Part shown: piece after piece, positions 18,695-26,901 of the stretch | Numbering within the stretch: the stretch's first letter is position 1 | Layout of the letters: each line of letters begins with the position of its first letter | NCBI GenBank assembly: GCA_019744775.1 | Contig: JAIETZ010000005.1 | Location: 1-64,000, forward strand | Length of the DNA stretch: 64,000 nt | DNA from: Candidatus Obscuribacterales bacterium | GTDB taxonomy: Bacteria > Cyanobacteriota > Vampirovibrionia > Obscuribacterales > Obscuribacteraceae | Reading direction: 5' to 3' | Notes under the pieces: generated by a model | What the model was told of the DNA's origin: nothing | Databases searched by the model: none | Seen by the model: only the letters and a program-made list of their open reading frames with translations | Program-made: the position numbers and the translations under genes

Positions 18695-20155
18695 ATGGCT
18701 GGGATGAGAGATTTAGAGTCAAGCAAATGCGCTGCAAGTGAGGCTTCTGCAAAAGATGCGCGCACAGTCAAATATTGCGAGGGTTGGAGCCTAGCCTTTA
18801 AAGACGACAAACTCGCAGCAATTACTTATCCCAATGGCAAAAAGGCTGAGATTAGCTACGACGACGATGAAGCTAACCGCGTAAAATTGCCCGATGGTAC
18901 TGTCTGGACAAAACCAAGCAAGTATGATTATTCATGGTATGAAGGCAACCGAAAATGCCTGGACACACTTGGTTGTATAACTGTATTCAATGACGGCAGA
19001 ATAATATCGAAAAAATGGAAGACTGCTCAAGAACGTACCTGGTATCCCGATGGAATTAATAAAGTTGCGACTCCAGATTTGACCGGCGACGAATTAACAG
19101 GACTGTATCAGTCAGCATTGCCACAAATAGATTTCAATAAAGACAGTAAGTTGACCAAGGCTGAACTTAGAAATGCAATAACAAACCCAGCAGTAAAAGG
19201 AGACGTCGCTCGTTTTGCAGCTATTGCTTACCGAAGCTTCGACGATCTGTCGTCCCTTACATGGAAGTGTCCTGGCGTCGAGGCGATCATCGGAAAAGAG
19301 GACATTGCTGTTTACAATTCGTCTTCCGTACAGAAGTTAGACAATTGGTCGAAATTGGCTGGCATGCTGAATAATACCGAAGCAAAAATTGGAAGCATTT
19401 ATCGTAATTTGCACGATATCGACGGAAAGAATCGCCACCGCCATCTATATTCTCTTTCAGGCGATGCCGCGAAAAGTATTCAATCCAAGTTTGTCAAACA
19501 AGGCTTGTTGGCAGACTGCTATTTTCATGCAGCCGTGGCATCAATTGCTGAGGCTCGACCTGACTTAATAAAAAGTATGATTCAGAGCAACAAAGATGGA
19601 ACATATACAGTAACTTTTGCCGATAGCTCAATAACAATAAACGGTCTGACAGAGGCTGAAAAAATGCTCTATGGCTCCAGTACCGAAGGTGGACTTTGGC
19701 CATTGCTGATTGAAAAAGCTTATGGTGAGCAACTAAAAACGGAATATAGTAAGCTCGGACTTGGCTCCGTGGTCAACACCATGCTGCCATATCAACTGAC
19801 GGATATCCCAGGTCAGACTGAACGTGTCCTAAATAAAATAACAGGACAAAAGCACCACATGGTTATTCTTCCTATGACCGACGAGAATGATATAAGTGCC
19901 AAACTGAAGTCCGCGTGCGAACAACACATACCAATGACCTGTGGCACACGAATAGCGGACATTCGTCCACATCTCGATGGACTTGAAACGCTCCATGCTT
20001 ACAGCGTTTTGTCATATGACGATAACAAACGACTGGTCACCATACGCAATCCACATGGCGCTGACGACTCGAGTTTTCAGGGCACGTGCCAGATGACTCT
20101 TAAACAATTCAGAGACAATTTCACTGATCTGTACTTGGCTTGGAAGCCTCAGTAA
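18695..20155 (+). CDS. Calpain-like cysteine protease with EF-hand loop
   Basis: The 486-aa product carries the three calpain (C2) active-site regions: the Cys in KQGLLADCYFHAAVASIAEA (Cys275), the His in LETLHAYSVLSY (His434) and the Asn in TIRNPHGADD (Asn452). A GGLWPLLIEKAYGE segment (332-345) matches the usual calpain helix before the His. Residues 146-157 (DFNKDSKLTKAE) fit a canonical 12-residue EF-hand calcium loop. The N-terminal 130 residues have YPNGKKAEISYD and LPDGTVWTK stretches like YD/RHS-type repeats. I see no signal peptide, so it may be cytoplasmic or use another export route. The start is bounded: an in-frame TAG sits two codons upstream of the ATG, and no clear ribosome site is visible; Met4 is possible. 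Calcium-dependent proteolysis is an inference from the motifs. Confidence 0.85.
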   Translation: MAGMRDLESSKCAASEASAKDARTVKYCEGWSLAFKDDKLAAITYPNGKKAEISYDDDEANRVKLPDGTVWTKPSKYDYSWYEGNRKCLDTLGCITVFNDGRIISKKWKTAQERTWYPDGINKVATPDLTGDELTGLYQSALPQIDFNKDSKLTKAELRNAITNPAVKGDVARFAAIAYRSFDDLSSLTWKCPGVEAIIGKEDIAVYNSSSVQKLDNWSKLAGMLNNTEAKIGSIYRNLHDIDGKNRHRHLYSLSGDAAKSIQSKFVKQGLLADCYFHAAVASIAEARPDLIKSMIQSNKDGTYTVTFADSSITINGLTEAEKMLYGSSTEGGLWPLLIEKAYGEQLKTEYSKLGLGSVVNTMLPYQLTDIPGQTERVLNKITGQKHHMVILPMTDENDISAKLKSACEQHIPMTCGTRIADIRPHLDGLETLHAYSVLSYDDNKRLVTIRNPHGADDSSFQGTCQMTLKQFRDNFTDLYLAWKPQ

Positions 20156-20337
20156 CAGGCTAGTTTACAATTCTAATTCTTGTCAGGCGCTGTTTCGAAG
20201 GCATTCCGAATGTAAATGATCGCGAATTTTAGTTTTGAAAAATGCTAACCTAAACTGGCGGAATTTTGTTTGGGTACATTTCGACGAATCTTGACGGTTT
20301 ATTTGCAGCAAAGTTGATGTCCGCCATTAATTCGTAG

Positions 20338-20356
20338 GGGCGCATTGTATGCGCCC
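20338..20356 (+). repeat. Short palindromic intergenic repeat, copy 1
   Basis: GGGCGCAT-TGT-ATGCGCCC, an 8-bp perfect stem with a 3-base loop, preceded by GTAG. It lies just upstream of the FkbM-type gene. Other copies are at 22207, 29446, 32356, 35150 and 37027. Confidence 0.85.
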
Positions 20357-20397
20357 GCTCGGTTGCGTGTTGGCTTAATCAAGTACACTGTGTGCAT

Positions 20398-21270
20398 ATG
20401 AGACAGGTCATTCAGTACATCCGCGAAAAGTACCATCCTCTTCATTACCTCAGGCAAAATCGGTTGATTTACGATTTCTTGCTTGATAATTGCAACAAGC
20501 AAATCGCTTGGCGTTTGCCGGGCATTCCTTGGAATGTGTATCTTCTGTCGATTAGGGACTTGTCCTGGGTTTTGGGTAGCGGTGTTGCTGAACCCTACAC
20601 AGATGGACTTTTTCGGGCTATTTCTAAGAGGCTTCGCCCGCACATATTCTGGGACGTTGGAGCTAATTTGGGTTATTACTCTTGGCTTCTTCTCGGGCAA
20701 GATCGTTCGGTGCAATGCTTCCTATTTGAACCTGATCCTACGAATGCAGATTGCATCAGAAAAACGGTAAAAGGTGCTGGGCTGGAAACTGTCACTCTAT
20801 TTCAATTGGCAGCGTCTGATATTGACGGAAAGGCGGATTTTGCTGTTGATACATTATCTGGTGCAACGGGCACTCTAGAAGTTCGAACGCGCAACTTTGG
20901 CGAAATACAATGGGGTAAAGTTGCTCCCATAATTCAGGTGGACCAAGCGAAGCTGGATAGCATAGCAGCACGAGAACAATTACCCGTACCTGATCTGATC
21001 AAGATAGATGTAGAAGGAGCTGAACACCGGGTTTTGGATGGGCTAAAACAAACTATCCAACGAAGTCAACCGATGCTAATTATTGAATGTGTAGACTCAA
21101 AGACAAGAGATATACTCGCCTGGCTTCAGAGTCTCGGTTACGAGTTAATGGATGCTTGCAACGCAGGCCCGTACAGACCATCTTCGCAAATGGTTCTAGC
21201 CATACCTCAGCGGTACGAATCGGAAAGAATCGCATTGGTAGAAGAGTGGAAAGAAAATTTCTCCTGCTAG
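20398..21270 (+). CDS. FkbM-family SAM-dependent methyltransferase
   Basis: The 290-aa product has a Rossmann methyltransferase core. FWDVGANLGYYSWLL near residue 85 is the SAM-binding glycine loop. FLFEPDPTNADCIRK follows as the acidic strand, and PDLIKIDVEGAEHRVLDGL is the FkbM (Methyltransf_21) signature. The family methylates hydroxyls of sugars, polyketides and other small molecules; the substrate here cannot be read. The N-terminal 70 residues are a charged lead-in without a recognised domain. A GTG two codons upstream (20392) is an alternative start; neither start has a clear Shine-Dalgarno. It follows the calpain-like gene by about 240 bases, with a palindromic repeat between them. 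Confidence 0.85.
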   Translation: MRQVIQYIREKYHPLHYLRQNRLIYDFLLDNCNKQIAWRLPGIPWNVYLLSIRDLSWVLGSGVAEPYTDGLFRAISKRLRPHIFWDVGANLGYYSWLLLGQDRSVQCFLFEPDPTNADCIRKTVKGAGLETVTLFQLAASDIDGKADFAVDTLSGATGTLEVRTRNFGEIQWGKVAPIIQVDQAKLDSIAAREQLPVPDLIKIDVEGAEHRVLDGLKQTIQRSQPMLIIECVDSKTRDILAWLQSLGYELMDACNAGPYRPSSQMVLAIPQRYESERIALVEEWKENFSC

Positions 21271-21366
21271 ACTGAGCTCCACGAGGTGACGATTATGTTA
21301 ATTGGCTCTTTGCCGTGTGTGATCACAAGCTTTCATGTAAGTGGATTCCAGTTGTATCTGCCGCCT

Positions 21367-21996
21367 TCATAAGCTTGTTGCTCGCAAAAGAGTTTGTGCT
21401 TGATCGTCCGCAATTTCGAAGTGATGAAAGTCTATTGGCGTTGTCCATGATCCGCCCCAGCGTATGAAGCCGTGTTCGGCAAAGACTGTGACAATTCCTT
21501 CTACCATGCCTGGCTTTTGGTTGTGTCGGTTTAGATATTGCCAGCTTTCTTTGGGCTGAATAATTGGATTGTGTTCGTTGCCAGGTTCGAACGTTATGAA
21601 AGGGTTTTGCACGGGGTTGACATCAATTGCAAGACCATACGAATGCATCGAGGCTTTGTCGCTGCCTTCGATAGGACGATGACAAAAGCACGAGGTGTTG
21701 TTGTCGGACATTGAGAGCTCGTCGTTTCCTTGATAGTGATGAATGGAACGGATTTTGGCAATGGGGAAGCGGCGTTGGTATAGCTCATGGAAGATTTGGG
21801 CGACTCGAGGTGCCACCACATCTAATACCACTAGCTCGCCGTCATTATGTTCGACGTTGCTGAAATCGACGTATGGGATGGAGCTGATGAGGCAGAGTCT
21901 GGTCAGAGGGATCGGACAATCCGGAGACCAAGCTCCGCATGACTGCAATGCTGCTGCAAAGTCGGGTGGTATTTGGGATATAGTTGCCTGTGTCAT
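21367..21996 (-). CDS. M15-family D-alanyl-D-alanine carboxypeptidase-like peptidase
   Basis: The 209-aa protein carries M15-type zinc peptidase motifs: SMHSYGLAIDVNPVQNP (His and Asp ligands) and TPIDFHHFE (last His) near the C-terminus, with RWGGSW between. Known relatives cleave peptidoglycan stem peptides. No signal peptide is visible with this start. The frame stays open upstream to about 22380, but that part reads through a palindromic intergenic repeat (translated CRRGALHAP) and a low-complexity quasi-repeat. I therefore start at the ATG at 21996, where family similarity begins (MTQATISQIPPDF...). No strong ribosome site supports this choice, so the N-terminus is uncertain. Confidence 0.75.
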   Translation of the reverse strand: MTQATISQIPPDFAAALQSCGAWSPDCPIPLTRLCLISSIPYVDFSNVEHNDGELVVLDVVAPRVAQIFHELYQRRFPIAKIRSIHHYQGNDELSMSDNNTSCFCHRPIEGSDKASMHSYGLAIDVNPVQNPFITFEPGNEHNPIIQPKESWQYLNRHNQKPGMVEGIVTVFAEHGFIRWGGSWTTPIDFHHFEIADDQAQTLLRATSL

Positions 21997-22206
21997 TGGA
22001 CATACTGTATCAGACGAAACGGCGACAATTCGGCTGTTCGAAGTGTCAACTATTAAACAAGTAAAATAGTGAACGGGTCGACAGATGGACTGGTCGACAA
22101 TACGACGAATGGGCTGGACTTGTTTGTCGGCGATCACAAATGATTGAGGGCGGTTTAGTTGAGTGCTTGTTGCTGATTCGGCTACTTCGTTAAGTGTTGG
22201 TTTCAC

Positions 22207-22229
22207 GGGCGCATGCAATGCGCCCCTAC
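22207..22229 (-). repeat. Short palindromic intergenic repeat, copy 2
   Basis: GGGCGCATGCAATGCGCCC followed by CTAC is the reverse complement of the standard unit: stem of 8, loop of 3. Confidence 0.85.
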
Positions 22230-22299
22230 GACATGCAAAGGTGGATCGACTGATGGAACTGCTTACTATTGAAATAGATGACTTGAGCAATATACGACT

Positions 22300-22434
22300 G
22301 GAGAAATGTTCAAGAAGAGAACAAGTGATCTTGTAAACGAGTTGAACAATTAACAGATTAACGAGAAAACAAGTCGACAAATGAACAAGTAAATAGGTTA
22401 ACGAGTCGACAAGACGACAAGTTGACGATTAGGC
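22300..22434. repeat. Degenerate ACAAGT(C/T)GAC-type quasi-repeat tract
   Basis: Near-copies of (A)ACRAGTYGAC recur every 10 to 20 bases up to the end of the TPR gene. Period and consensus are approximate; this was judged by eye. Confidence 0.45.
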
Positions 22435-22890
22435 TTACTGATTTGATTTGGACAATTCGGAAACGTGACCGCAATTGCAGGGACGATTTTTTGCTAACTC
22501 GGCTGCTTTAATTCGTTCATTTTGCGCTGTCTGATAGTGTTTTTGTGAAAAATAGATCGCGGCAAGAAAGTAATGTGGTTCGGCGCTCAACGGATCAAGA
22601 GTGATGGCTCGTCTCTCGCTGCTTATGGCTTCAGAAGCTTTGCCGGATTGGTAGTACACCCAACCTAATCCTGCGAATGCTTCAGCGTTGTTTGGATCTT
22701 TTGCGAGTACTTGTTTATATGTTGGTATTGCAGCGGCTGGATGACCGCTGAAGCTTAGTGCCTTAGCTTTCAGTAGTAATTGCTTCAGTTCGATTTTGTC
22801 GACGGCTTCAAACGTTTCTCCTTGTACTGGCGAAATCGTCAGCACTAAATGAACAGCTATTAGAAGCGTAGAAAAAAGCTTGTACTTCAC
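22435..22890 (-). CDS. Secreted TPR-repeat protein
   Basis: About 151 aa from the GTG at 22890. The N-terminus (VKYKLFSTLLIAVHLVLTISPVQG) is a signal peptide. Two to three tetratricopeptide repeats follow: AAIPTYKQVLAKDPNNAEAF, then GLGWVYYQSGKASEAI with DPLSAEPHYFLAAIYFSQKHY. The C-terminus has a CNCGH segment. TPRs mediate protein contacts; the partner is unknown. A longer form from the GTG at 22923 puts acidic residues ahead of the hydrophobic core, which suits a signal peptide less well. Neither start has a clear ribosome site. Confidence 0.7.
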   Translation of the reverse strand: MKYKLFSTLLIAVHLVLTISPVQGETFEAVDKIELKQLLLKAKALSFSGHPAAAIPTYKQVLAKDPNNAEAFAGLGWVYYQSGKASEAISSERRAITLDPLSAEPHYFLAAIYFSQKHYQTAQNERIKAAELAKNRPCNCGHVSELSKSNQ

Positions 22891-22970
22891 CTGATCATTT
22901 TCTGCGATCGTTGTTAAACACACAAGTCAAGGGAAAAGAGGGGGTGCTATAACCAACCCCGTTTGGCGAA

Positions 22971-23060
22971 AATCCCGTACAAAGCCGTATAACAGGGCAT
23001 GCCCGAAAAGCCGTACTGGGTGGGCATTTCAGGCTTCGGCGAAACGCCGTGAAACATAAT
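22971..23060. repeat. Small structured element with 26-base direct repeats
   Basis: AAAGCCGTA-N-GGGCAT occurs at 22981-23000 and 23007-23027. ATGCCC at 22999-23004 pairs with GGGCAT at 23022-23027. A GGCGAAACGCC mini-hairpin lies near 23037-23052. It sits between hicB and the TPR gene. Function unknown. Confidence 0.5.
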
Positions 23061-23110
23061 ATACATTATCGGATCCGTGAAAGCTTGCCCTGCTCAAGTT
23101 CGTCCGCACT

Positions 23111-23437
23111 TTAGTTGCCGGCGAGTTTTGCGCTTGCCAACCGGTTTAGGCTTATACCTTGTTCCGCTGCTTCCATAGCCAGTGACCGGTGTACTTCTGG
23201 TGGGATTCGCACTCTAAATTCGCCGCTGTAATGCTTTTCGGATAACGGTATCGGAATCGACTCACCGCTGGATTCCATATCTCCAACGACTTCATTGACT
23301 GTTTGTCGAATTCCCTTAAGAGCTTGTTCTGGACTGGAATCTAGCCATGAGAGCGACGGAAATTCGGTGCATAAACCTACAAATTCATGGTCGTCTGGTG
23401 ACCATGTGACTCGATAAGTGTAGTGATCGATGTTCAT
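23111..23437 (-). CDS. hicB: HicB-family antitoxin
   Basis: The 108-aa protein has the HicB fold: an RNase-H-like N-terminal part (YTYRVTWSPDDHEFVGLC, PSLSWLDSSPEQALKGI) and a C-terminal ribbon-helix-helix segment (GEFRVRIPPEVHRSLAMEAA, GISLNRLASAKL). It neutralises HicA and binds the operon's operator DNA. Its start overlaps the end of hicA by 4 bases, the usual toxin-first order. The dyad in the hicA promoter is the likely site for autoregulation (inference). Confidence 0.88.
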   Translation of the reverse strand: MNIDHYTYRVTWSPDDHEFVGLCTEFPSLSWLDSSPEQALKGIRQTVNEVVGDMESSGESIPIPLSEKHYSGEFRVRIPPEVHRSLAMEAAEQGISLNRLASAKLAGN

Positions 23438-23697
23438 TTGCTCTGCTCTGCCTTCTGCTGTTGAAGCTTGTCAACGGCTAGTAATACTTGTTTCACTTGA
23501 TATGCTTTCGCTTTGCCTTTGGCATTTTGAATATTGATTCGTGGATCTCCAAGCCATGGCGTTTTGAAGATGGTATGACTTGTTCCTGTCTGTCGCGGCT
23601 GTCCAAAAAATTCCTCGCATATCTTTGTAAGATCGTTAAAACGAACGTTGTTCGGATTGCTCCTCATTTGGTCAAGGATTTTCTTTGAGCTTGACAT
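23434..23697 (-). CDS. hicA: HicA-family mRNA interferase toxin
   Basis: The 87-aa protein has the HicA double-stranded-RNA-binding-like fold with the catalytic His in TGTSHTIFKTPW and the YQVKQVLLAVDKL end helix. The family cleaves mRNA. Length is normal, with a slightly longer C-terminus ending in a QQQKAEQSK tail. It overlaps hicB by 4 bases. The predicted promoter places the transcription start at about the A of the ATG, so the mRNA may be leaderless. Confidence 0.85.
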   Translation of the reverse strand: MSSSKKILDQMRSNPNNVRFNDLTKICEEFFGQPRQTGTSHTIFKTPWLGDPRINIQNAKGKAKAYQVKQVLLAVDKLQQQKAEQSK

Positions 23698-23703
23698 AAA
23701 GAC

Positions 23704-23732
23704 ATGGTACCAATAGTGGCACCACTAGTCAA
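23704..23732 (-). promoter_or_regulatory. hicAB promoter with operator dyad in the spacer
   Basis: On the minus strand, TTGACT (23727-23732) and TACCAT (23704-23709) are separated by exactly 17 bases. The spacer contains the dyad TAGTGG-TG-CCACTA (23714-23727). Seven bases past the -10 lies the hicA ATG (23695-23697). A protein bound at the dyad would block polymerase. Confidence 0.6.
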
Positions 23733-23739
23733 GCAGGCA

Positions 23740-23815
23740 AAAAGTCAACGAGAGGACAAGTAAACAATACGACAAGAGAATAGGTCGAAAATGCGAAAAG
23801 TTGAAAGGTAGTATT
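23740..23815. repeat. Second degenerate quasi-repeat tract
   Basis: Strings such as AAGTCAACGAG, GACAAGTAAACA, ACGACAAGAG and AAAAGTTGAAAGG resemble the tract at 22300-22434. Judged by eye. Confidence 0.35.
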
Positions 23816-23975
23816 TAAGGCAAGTCGTACCAAATCGAGCGCCCTGCATCATGGCGCGCCAGGTTGATGAGTCGCTACGCGCATTTGATTTCTTCCACCC
23901 GTATCATCACCCGATTGTCGACTCGCAAATACAGTCGCTCCGAACAGGTCCGGATTTTAGGGAGTATCACTGCAA

Positions 23976-26777
23976 TCAGCTATGCGCCGATCCGATTAGC
24001 TGTCCGCATCCGTTGTATTGTTCCAGCGTACAACACTCGATTGGCATCCAGCCAAAATATCCGCAGACCCAGCGCCTGGAGACCCAATAAGAGCCCGCGC
24101 ATGGGTTGGGCGGTGGAGTGTAAGGGGGCACCGCTGGTGGTGGCGGCGGAGGAGGCGGCGGCGGTGGTTTTACAACGGGGCATGTCACAGCCCACTCTGA
24201 AGCTAGGACTGGACAACCGCTGGGATCCGAGCACCACGCCTTGTCATAGCTTGTAGCAGCAGAATAGTGTTTAGCTGCCGACGAGGGATTCGGCGGTGGT
24301 GAATTGGGTCCTGTGGTCGCAGGATAAGCATTGGCATTGAGGTCACGTCCTTGTACCTGCCAAGTAACTGTGCTGCCATCTTTTTCTTTGATGATAATCG
24401 CTTGCGAGTTCTGATAACTTGCCTGTCCCTGGGCAATCGGCACGTTGGCAAAAGGTGTCGTTTGCACATTGAACAATTTGATATTGCCTGATCCGTTAGG
24501 CAAAACTGTTCCTCTGGCTGTCTTGATAGTGCCACCATCTACTTTGAAGAGCAGCTTGAAGTTGTTATTCGGCTTGGCGCTCTGAGCATAAGCCGGTTGC
24601 AGTATGTGTGACTGCGAGTCATCCAAATGGCCGATTGCTGGGTCACCCTCGTGTTTAAAGACCTCCAGCTTGCTCTTAAATTCGTTGCCAACCTTTTGAG
24701 TCGCCACACCCCAATCAGCAGCTGGTGCACTTGGGTCTTGTCCGGTTGAAATTGGTCCATCTGTCAGAAGGTCTTGAACGGTTGCAGCGCGGCCAATCGG
24801 ATAAAAGTTACTGCCCATAACAACATAGTGTCTTTCGTTGACCTTACGGACACCGCCGCCAGTTAGAGCTTTTAAGTTGTCGTACATTGCTGTTGTCGTC
24901 GCGCTTACATAGCAAGCATTATTTAGTGCATGATCCAATCGTGGATGGTCCGCCAATACCTGGGCTCCTTCTTTCGTCTTTTCACGTTCAAGAGCCTCGT
25001 TGAATTCAGATTCTGTATTTAGATCGGGCACTGGACCGGGCTTGCCTGTAGCATCGTTATAGAGCTTTGCAAATGCCTGGATACCGTGTTTAAAGGTCTC
25101 TATTGCTCGTTGGTTGGTCAGCATCATCTCATTGGTCATTTGGAACATGTCCGAACCTGGATTGCCGTCCATAGTCACATAGCGACCGTCATCCGTGAGC
25201 ACACCCATGTATGCTCTTGGTCCGATAACCGGATCAGCAGGCAAGTATCCCCACATGCGCGCTTGTTGGCGCTGGTAGGCGTCTTGATTTTCCATCCATC
25301 TAAGTAAATTTCTAGGATCATCGCTGCCTGTCGGATCACGCATGCTTTCGCTGATAATCAGCGCCGGCGTCGTTGTTCCATTCACGCGACCGGTCTCGGC
25401 ATAAGCAGGTGGCACCCAATCATTATTATGTGACGTGTACGTATTAGGACTGCTATTGCCGGATAAGGCGTATGCCTTGATGTCAGCCTTTAGCGCTTTC
25501 ACAAGTGCATCCGGGTTGGCTCGCAAGCTTACTGACTTGAGCCAGTCATAAGTCAAAAACGCAAGACTAATGCTGGGATCGTCATTGGCTTTGCCGGCGA
25601 TACCTTTGTAGTTGGTCGCCACGAGTGAACCATTACCTGGCACCGGGCCGTTGCTTGCCGTAAACCAATTGCCCTTGCTCGGCGCATTCCAATTGGCATA
25701 AGTGCTGGTTCCGCTGTTGTCTAGTGTTGAGGCATTCATGATGCCGTCGACGCCTTTATTGAATGTCAGACCATTGCCCGGTTCAGTTGGAAAACCTGCT
25801 CCGAAACCAACGAGCAAAGTGCCCGTTGCCGGGACATAAGCGCCTCCACCGCCGCCTCCACATTGCGCATAAGCAACCGTGCGGATGGCTGTCGTTGGTC
25901 TGACTTTTGAGTGCGGTGCAATTCCTTTTACGCCTTCGCTGACGGTTACTCTAACAGCAACAGGTATTTCAGATGCAGTAGTTGTGCGGAATGACCCATT
26001 TGGTACCAGTCGGCAATCCCAAGTCATTGGGACGAATCGAACGTTGGTGCCGTTGACCCCTGGTACTGGGTAATCTACATCGGGTCGGTAGCAGCGTCTG
26101 TTTGCGTTGTCGACAAAGCAATTTCCGCTGCTGTAAGCAATAACATCGCCGCTGGCTGATTGTGCATTATCACCATAAGGCATGTTTGTTGTTGTTTCGC
26201 CGGTACCGGCTGGAGCATTCACGGTGCCTGGATCTATAAGGATGGTGTATGACGTTGAAGAGTCACGTCCCATGCGGTGTTGATTCTCGTCGTAAATCCT
26301 TTTCGCATTGGCTACGACGTTAATTGCCGTGCCGTTTTTATCGTACGCGTTGGCACCGCCGCCTAGAGCGGAAACAAGTTTGTCTCTTAGAATGTCGCGA
26401 GCAGTATTTGCCAGACTCAGATCATGCTTCACCAAATACAAAATATTGTTCTTCGAATTATCGGAAAGCTTTGATGCCACCAAAGCGTTAAGGCGCAGTT
26501 CAGCATAAATAGTGTTGATGCTTTTGACAGGATGCGCGGAGGTGGTGCTTGCCGGATCATCAACCAATCCTATCCGACCGAGTGGACCGTCGACAACAAT
26601 CCGGCACATGTCCACCACTACCTGTAATGCAGCCGAGTCGGTGGCGTTCATTGTTTCTTTGTGGACGCCTGTCAATTGATTTAGGTTGAGTATAAAGAAG
26701 GCGAACATCGCCAGCATGACACCCAGTGTTACAAGAACGAGTGCCAGAGTATTTCCTGACTTACGGCGGGTTCGCAT
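23976..26777 (-). CDS. TadG-like pilus-assembly/surface protein with polyproline and Cys-rich tail
   Basis: 933 aa from the ATG at 26777, preceded by GAGGTG five bases upstream. The N-terminus (MRTRRKSGNTLALVLVTLGV...) has a charged start and one hydrophobic segment, followed by LNQLTGVHKETMNATDSAALQ. This matches the Flp-pilus TadE/TadG-like N-terminal region. The middle 800 residues are Gly/Asn/Pro-rich with no domain I recognise; a GGGGGGAYVPATGTLLVGF stretch lies about one third along. The C-terminus has an 11-proline run, then PPYTPPPNPC and a Trp/Cys-rich end (SRRWVCGYFGWMPIECC). No other tad genes are present here. Function is probably cell-surface or pilus-associated (inference). An upstream GTG at 26783 is the longer alternative. 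Confidence 0.65.
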   Translation of the reverse strand: MRTRRKSGNTLALVLVTLGVMLAMFAFFILNLNQLTGVHKETMNATDSAALQVVVDMCRIVVDGPLGRIGLVDDPASTTSAHPVKSINTIYAELRLNALVASKLSDNSKNNILYLVKHDLSLANTARDILRDKLVSALGGGANAYDKNGTAINVVANAKRIYDENQHRMGRDSSTSYTILIDPGTVNAPAGTGETTTNMPYGDNAQSASGDVIAYSSGNCFVDNANRRCYRPDVDYPVPGVNGTNVRFVPMTWDCRLVPNGSFRTTTASEIPVAVRVTVSEGVKGIAPHSKVRPTTAIRTVAYAQCGGGGGGAYVPATGTLLVGFGAGFPTEPGNGLTFNKGVDGIMNASTLDNSGTSTYANWNAPSKGNWFTASNGPVPGNGSLVATNYKGIAGKANDDPSISLAFLTYDWLKSVSLRANPDALVKALKADIKAYALSGNSSPNTYTSHNNDWVPPAYAETGRVNGTTTPALIISESMRDPTGSDDPRNLLRWMENQDAYQRQQARMWGYLPADPVIGPRAYMGVLTDDGRYVTMDGNPGSDMFQMTNEMMLTNQRAIETFKHGIQAFAKLYNDATGKPGPVPDLNTESEFNEALEREKTKEGAQVLADHPRLDHALNNACYVSATTTAMYDNLKALTGGGVRKVNERHYVVMGSNFYPIGRAATVQDLLTDGPISTGQDPSAPAADWGVATQKVGNEFKSKLEVFKHEGDPAIGHLDDSQSHILQPAYAQSAKPNNNFKLLFKVDGGTIKTARGTVLPNGSGNIKLFNVQTTPFANVPIAQGQASYQNSQAIIIKEKDGSTVTWQVQGRDLNANAYPATTGPNSPPPNPSSAAKHYSAATSYDKAWCSDPSGCPVLASEWAVTCPVVKPPPPPPPPPPPAVPPYTPPPNPCAGSYWVSRRWVCGYFGWMPIECCTLEQYNGCGQLIGSAHS

Positions 26778-26901
26778 ATTCACACCTCATGGTAAAACCG
26801 GCAAATCGTTGTCGCGTAAAGGGAAAGTGCCAAAAGGTTTATACCCGTAGCGACTCAATATTAAACCAAGCTAATAAACTAACTGTTTATTGTCAAAACA
26901 A

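Larger units (their letters stand above)
21997..22434. other. Intergenic region with palindromic repeat and degenerate ~10-base quasi-repeats
   Basis: No credible gene. It holds a minus-orientation copy of the palindromic repeat at 22207-22229. Between about 22300 and 22434 there is a run of loosely repeated strings such as AACAAGTCGAC, GAACAAGTAAA, GACAAGACGAC and ACAAGTTGAC. A similar texture occurs at 23740-23815. Confidence 0.6.

Noticed and set aside
20299-20715. Minus-strand 138-codon frame over the FkbM-type gene start
   Set aside because: It lies opposite the conserved methyltransferase motifs and reads through the palindromic repeat; no domain.
21743-22069. Plus-strand 108-codon frame within the M15 peptidase region
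   Set aside because: Antisense to the M15 zinc motifs; composition not protein-like.
22300-23815. Quasi-repeat tracts as an insertion-sequence remnant
   Set aside because: No transposase fragment, terminal inverted repeats or target duplication could be seen.
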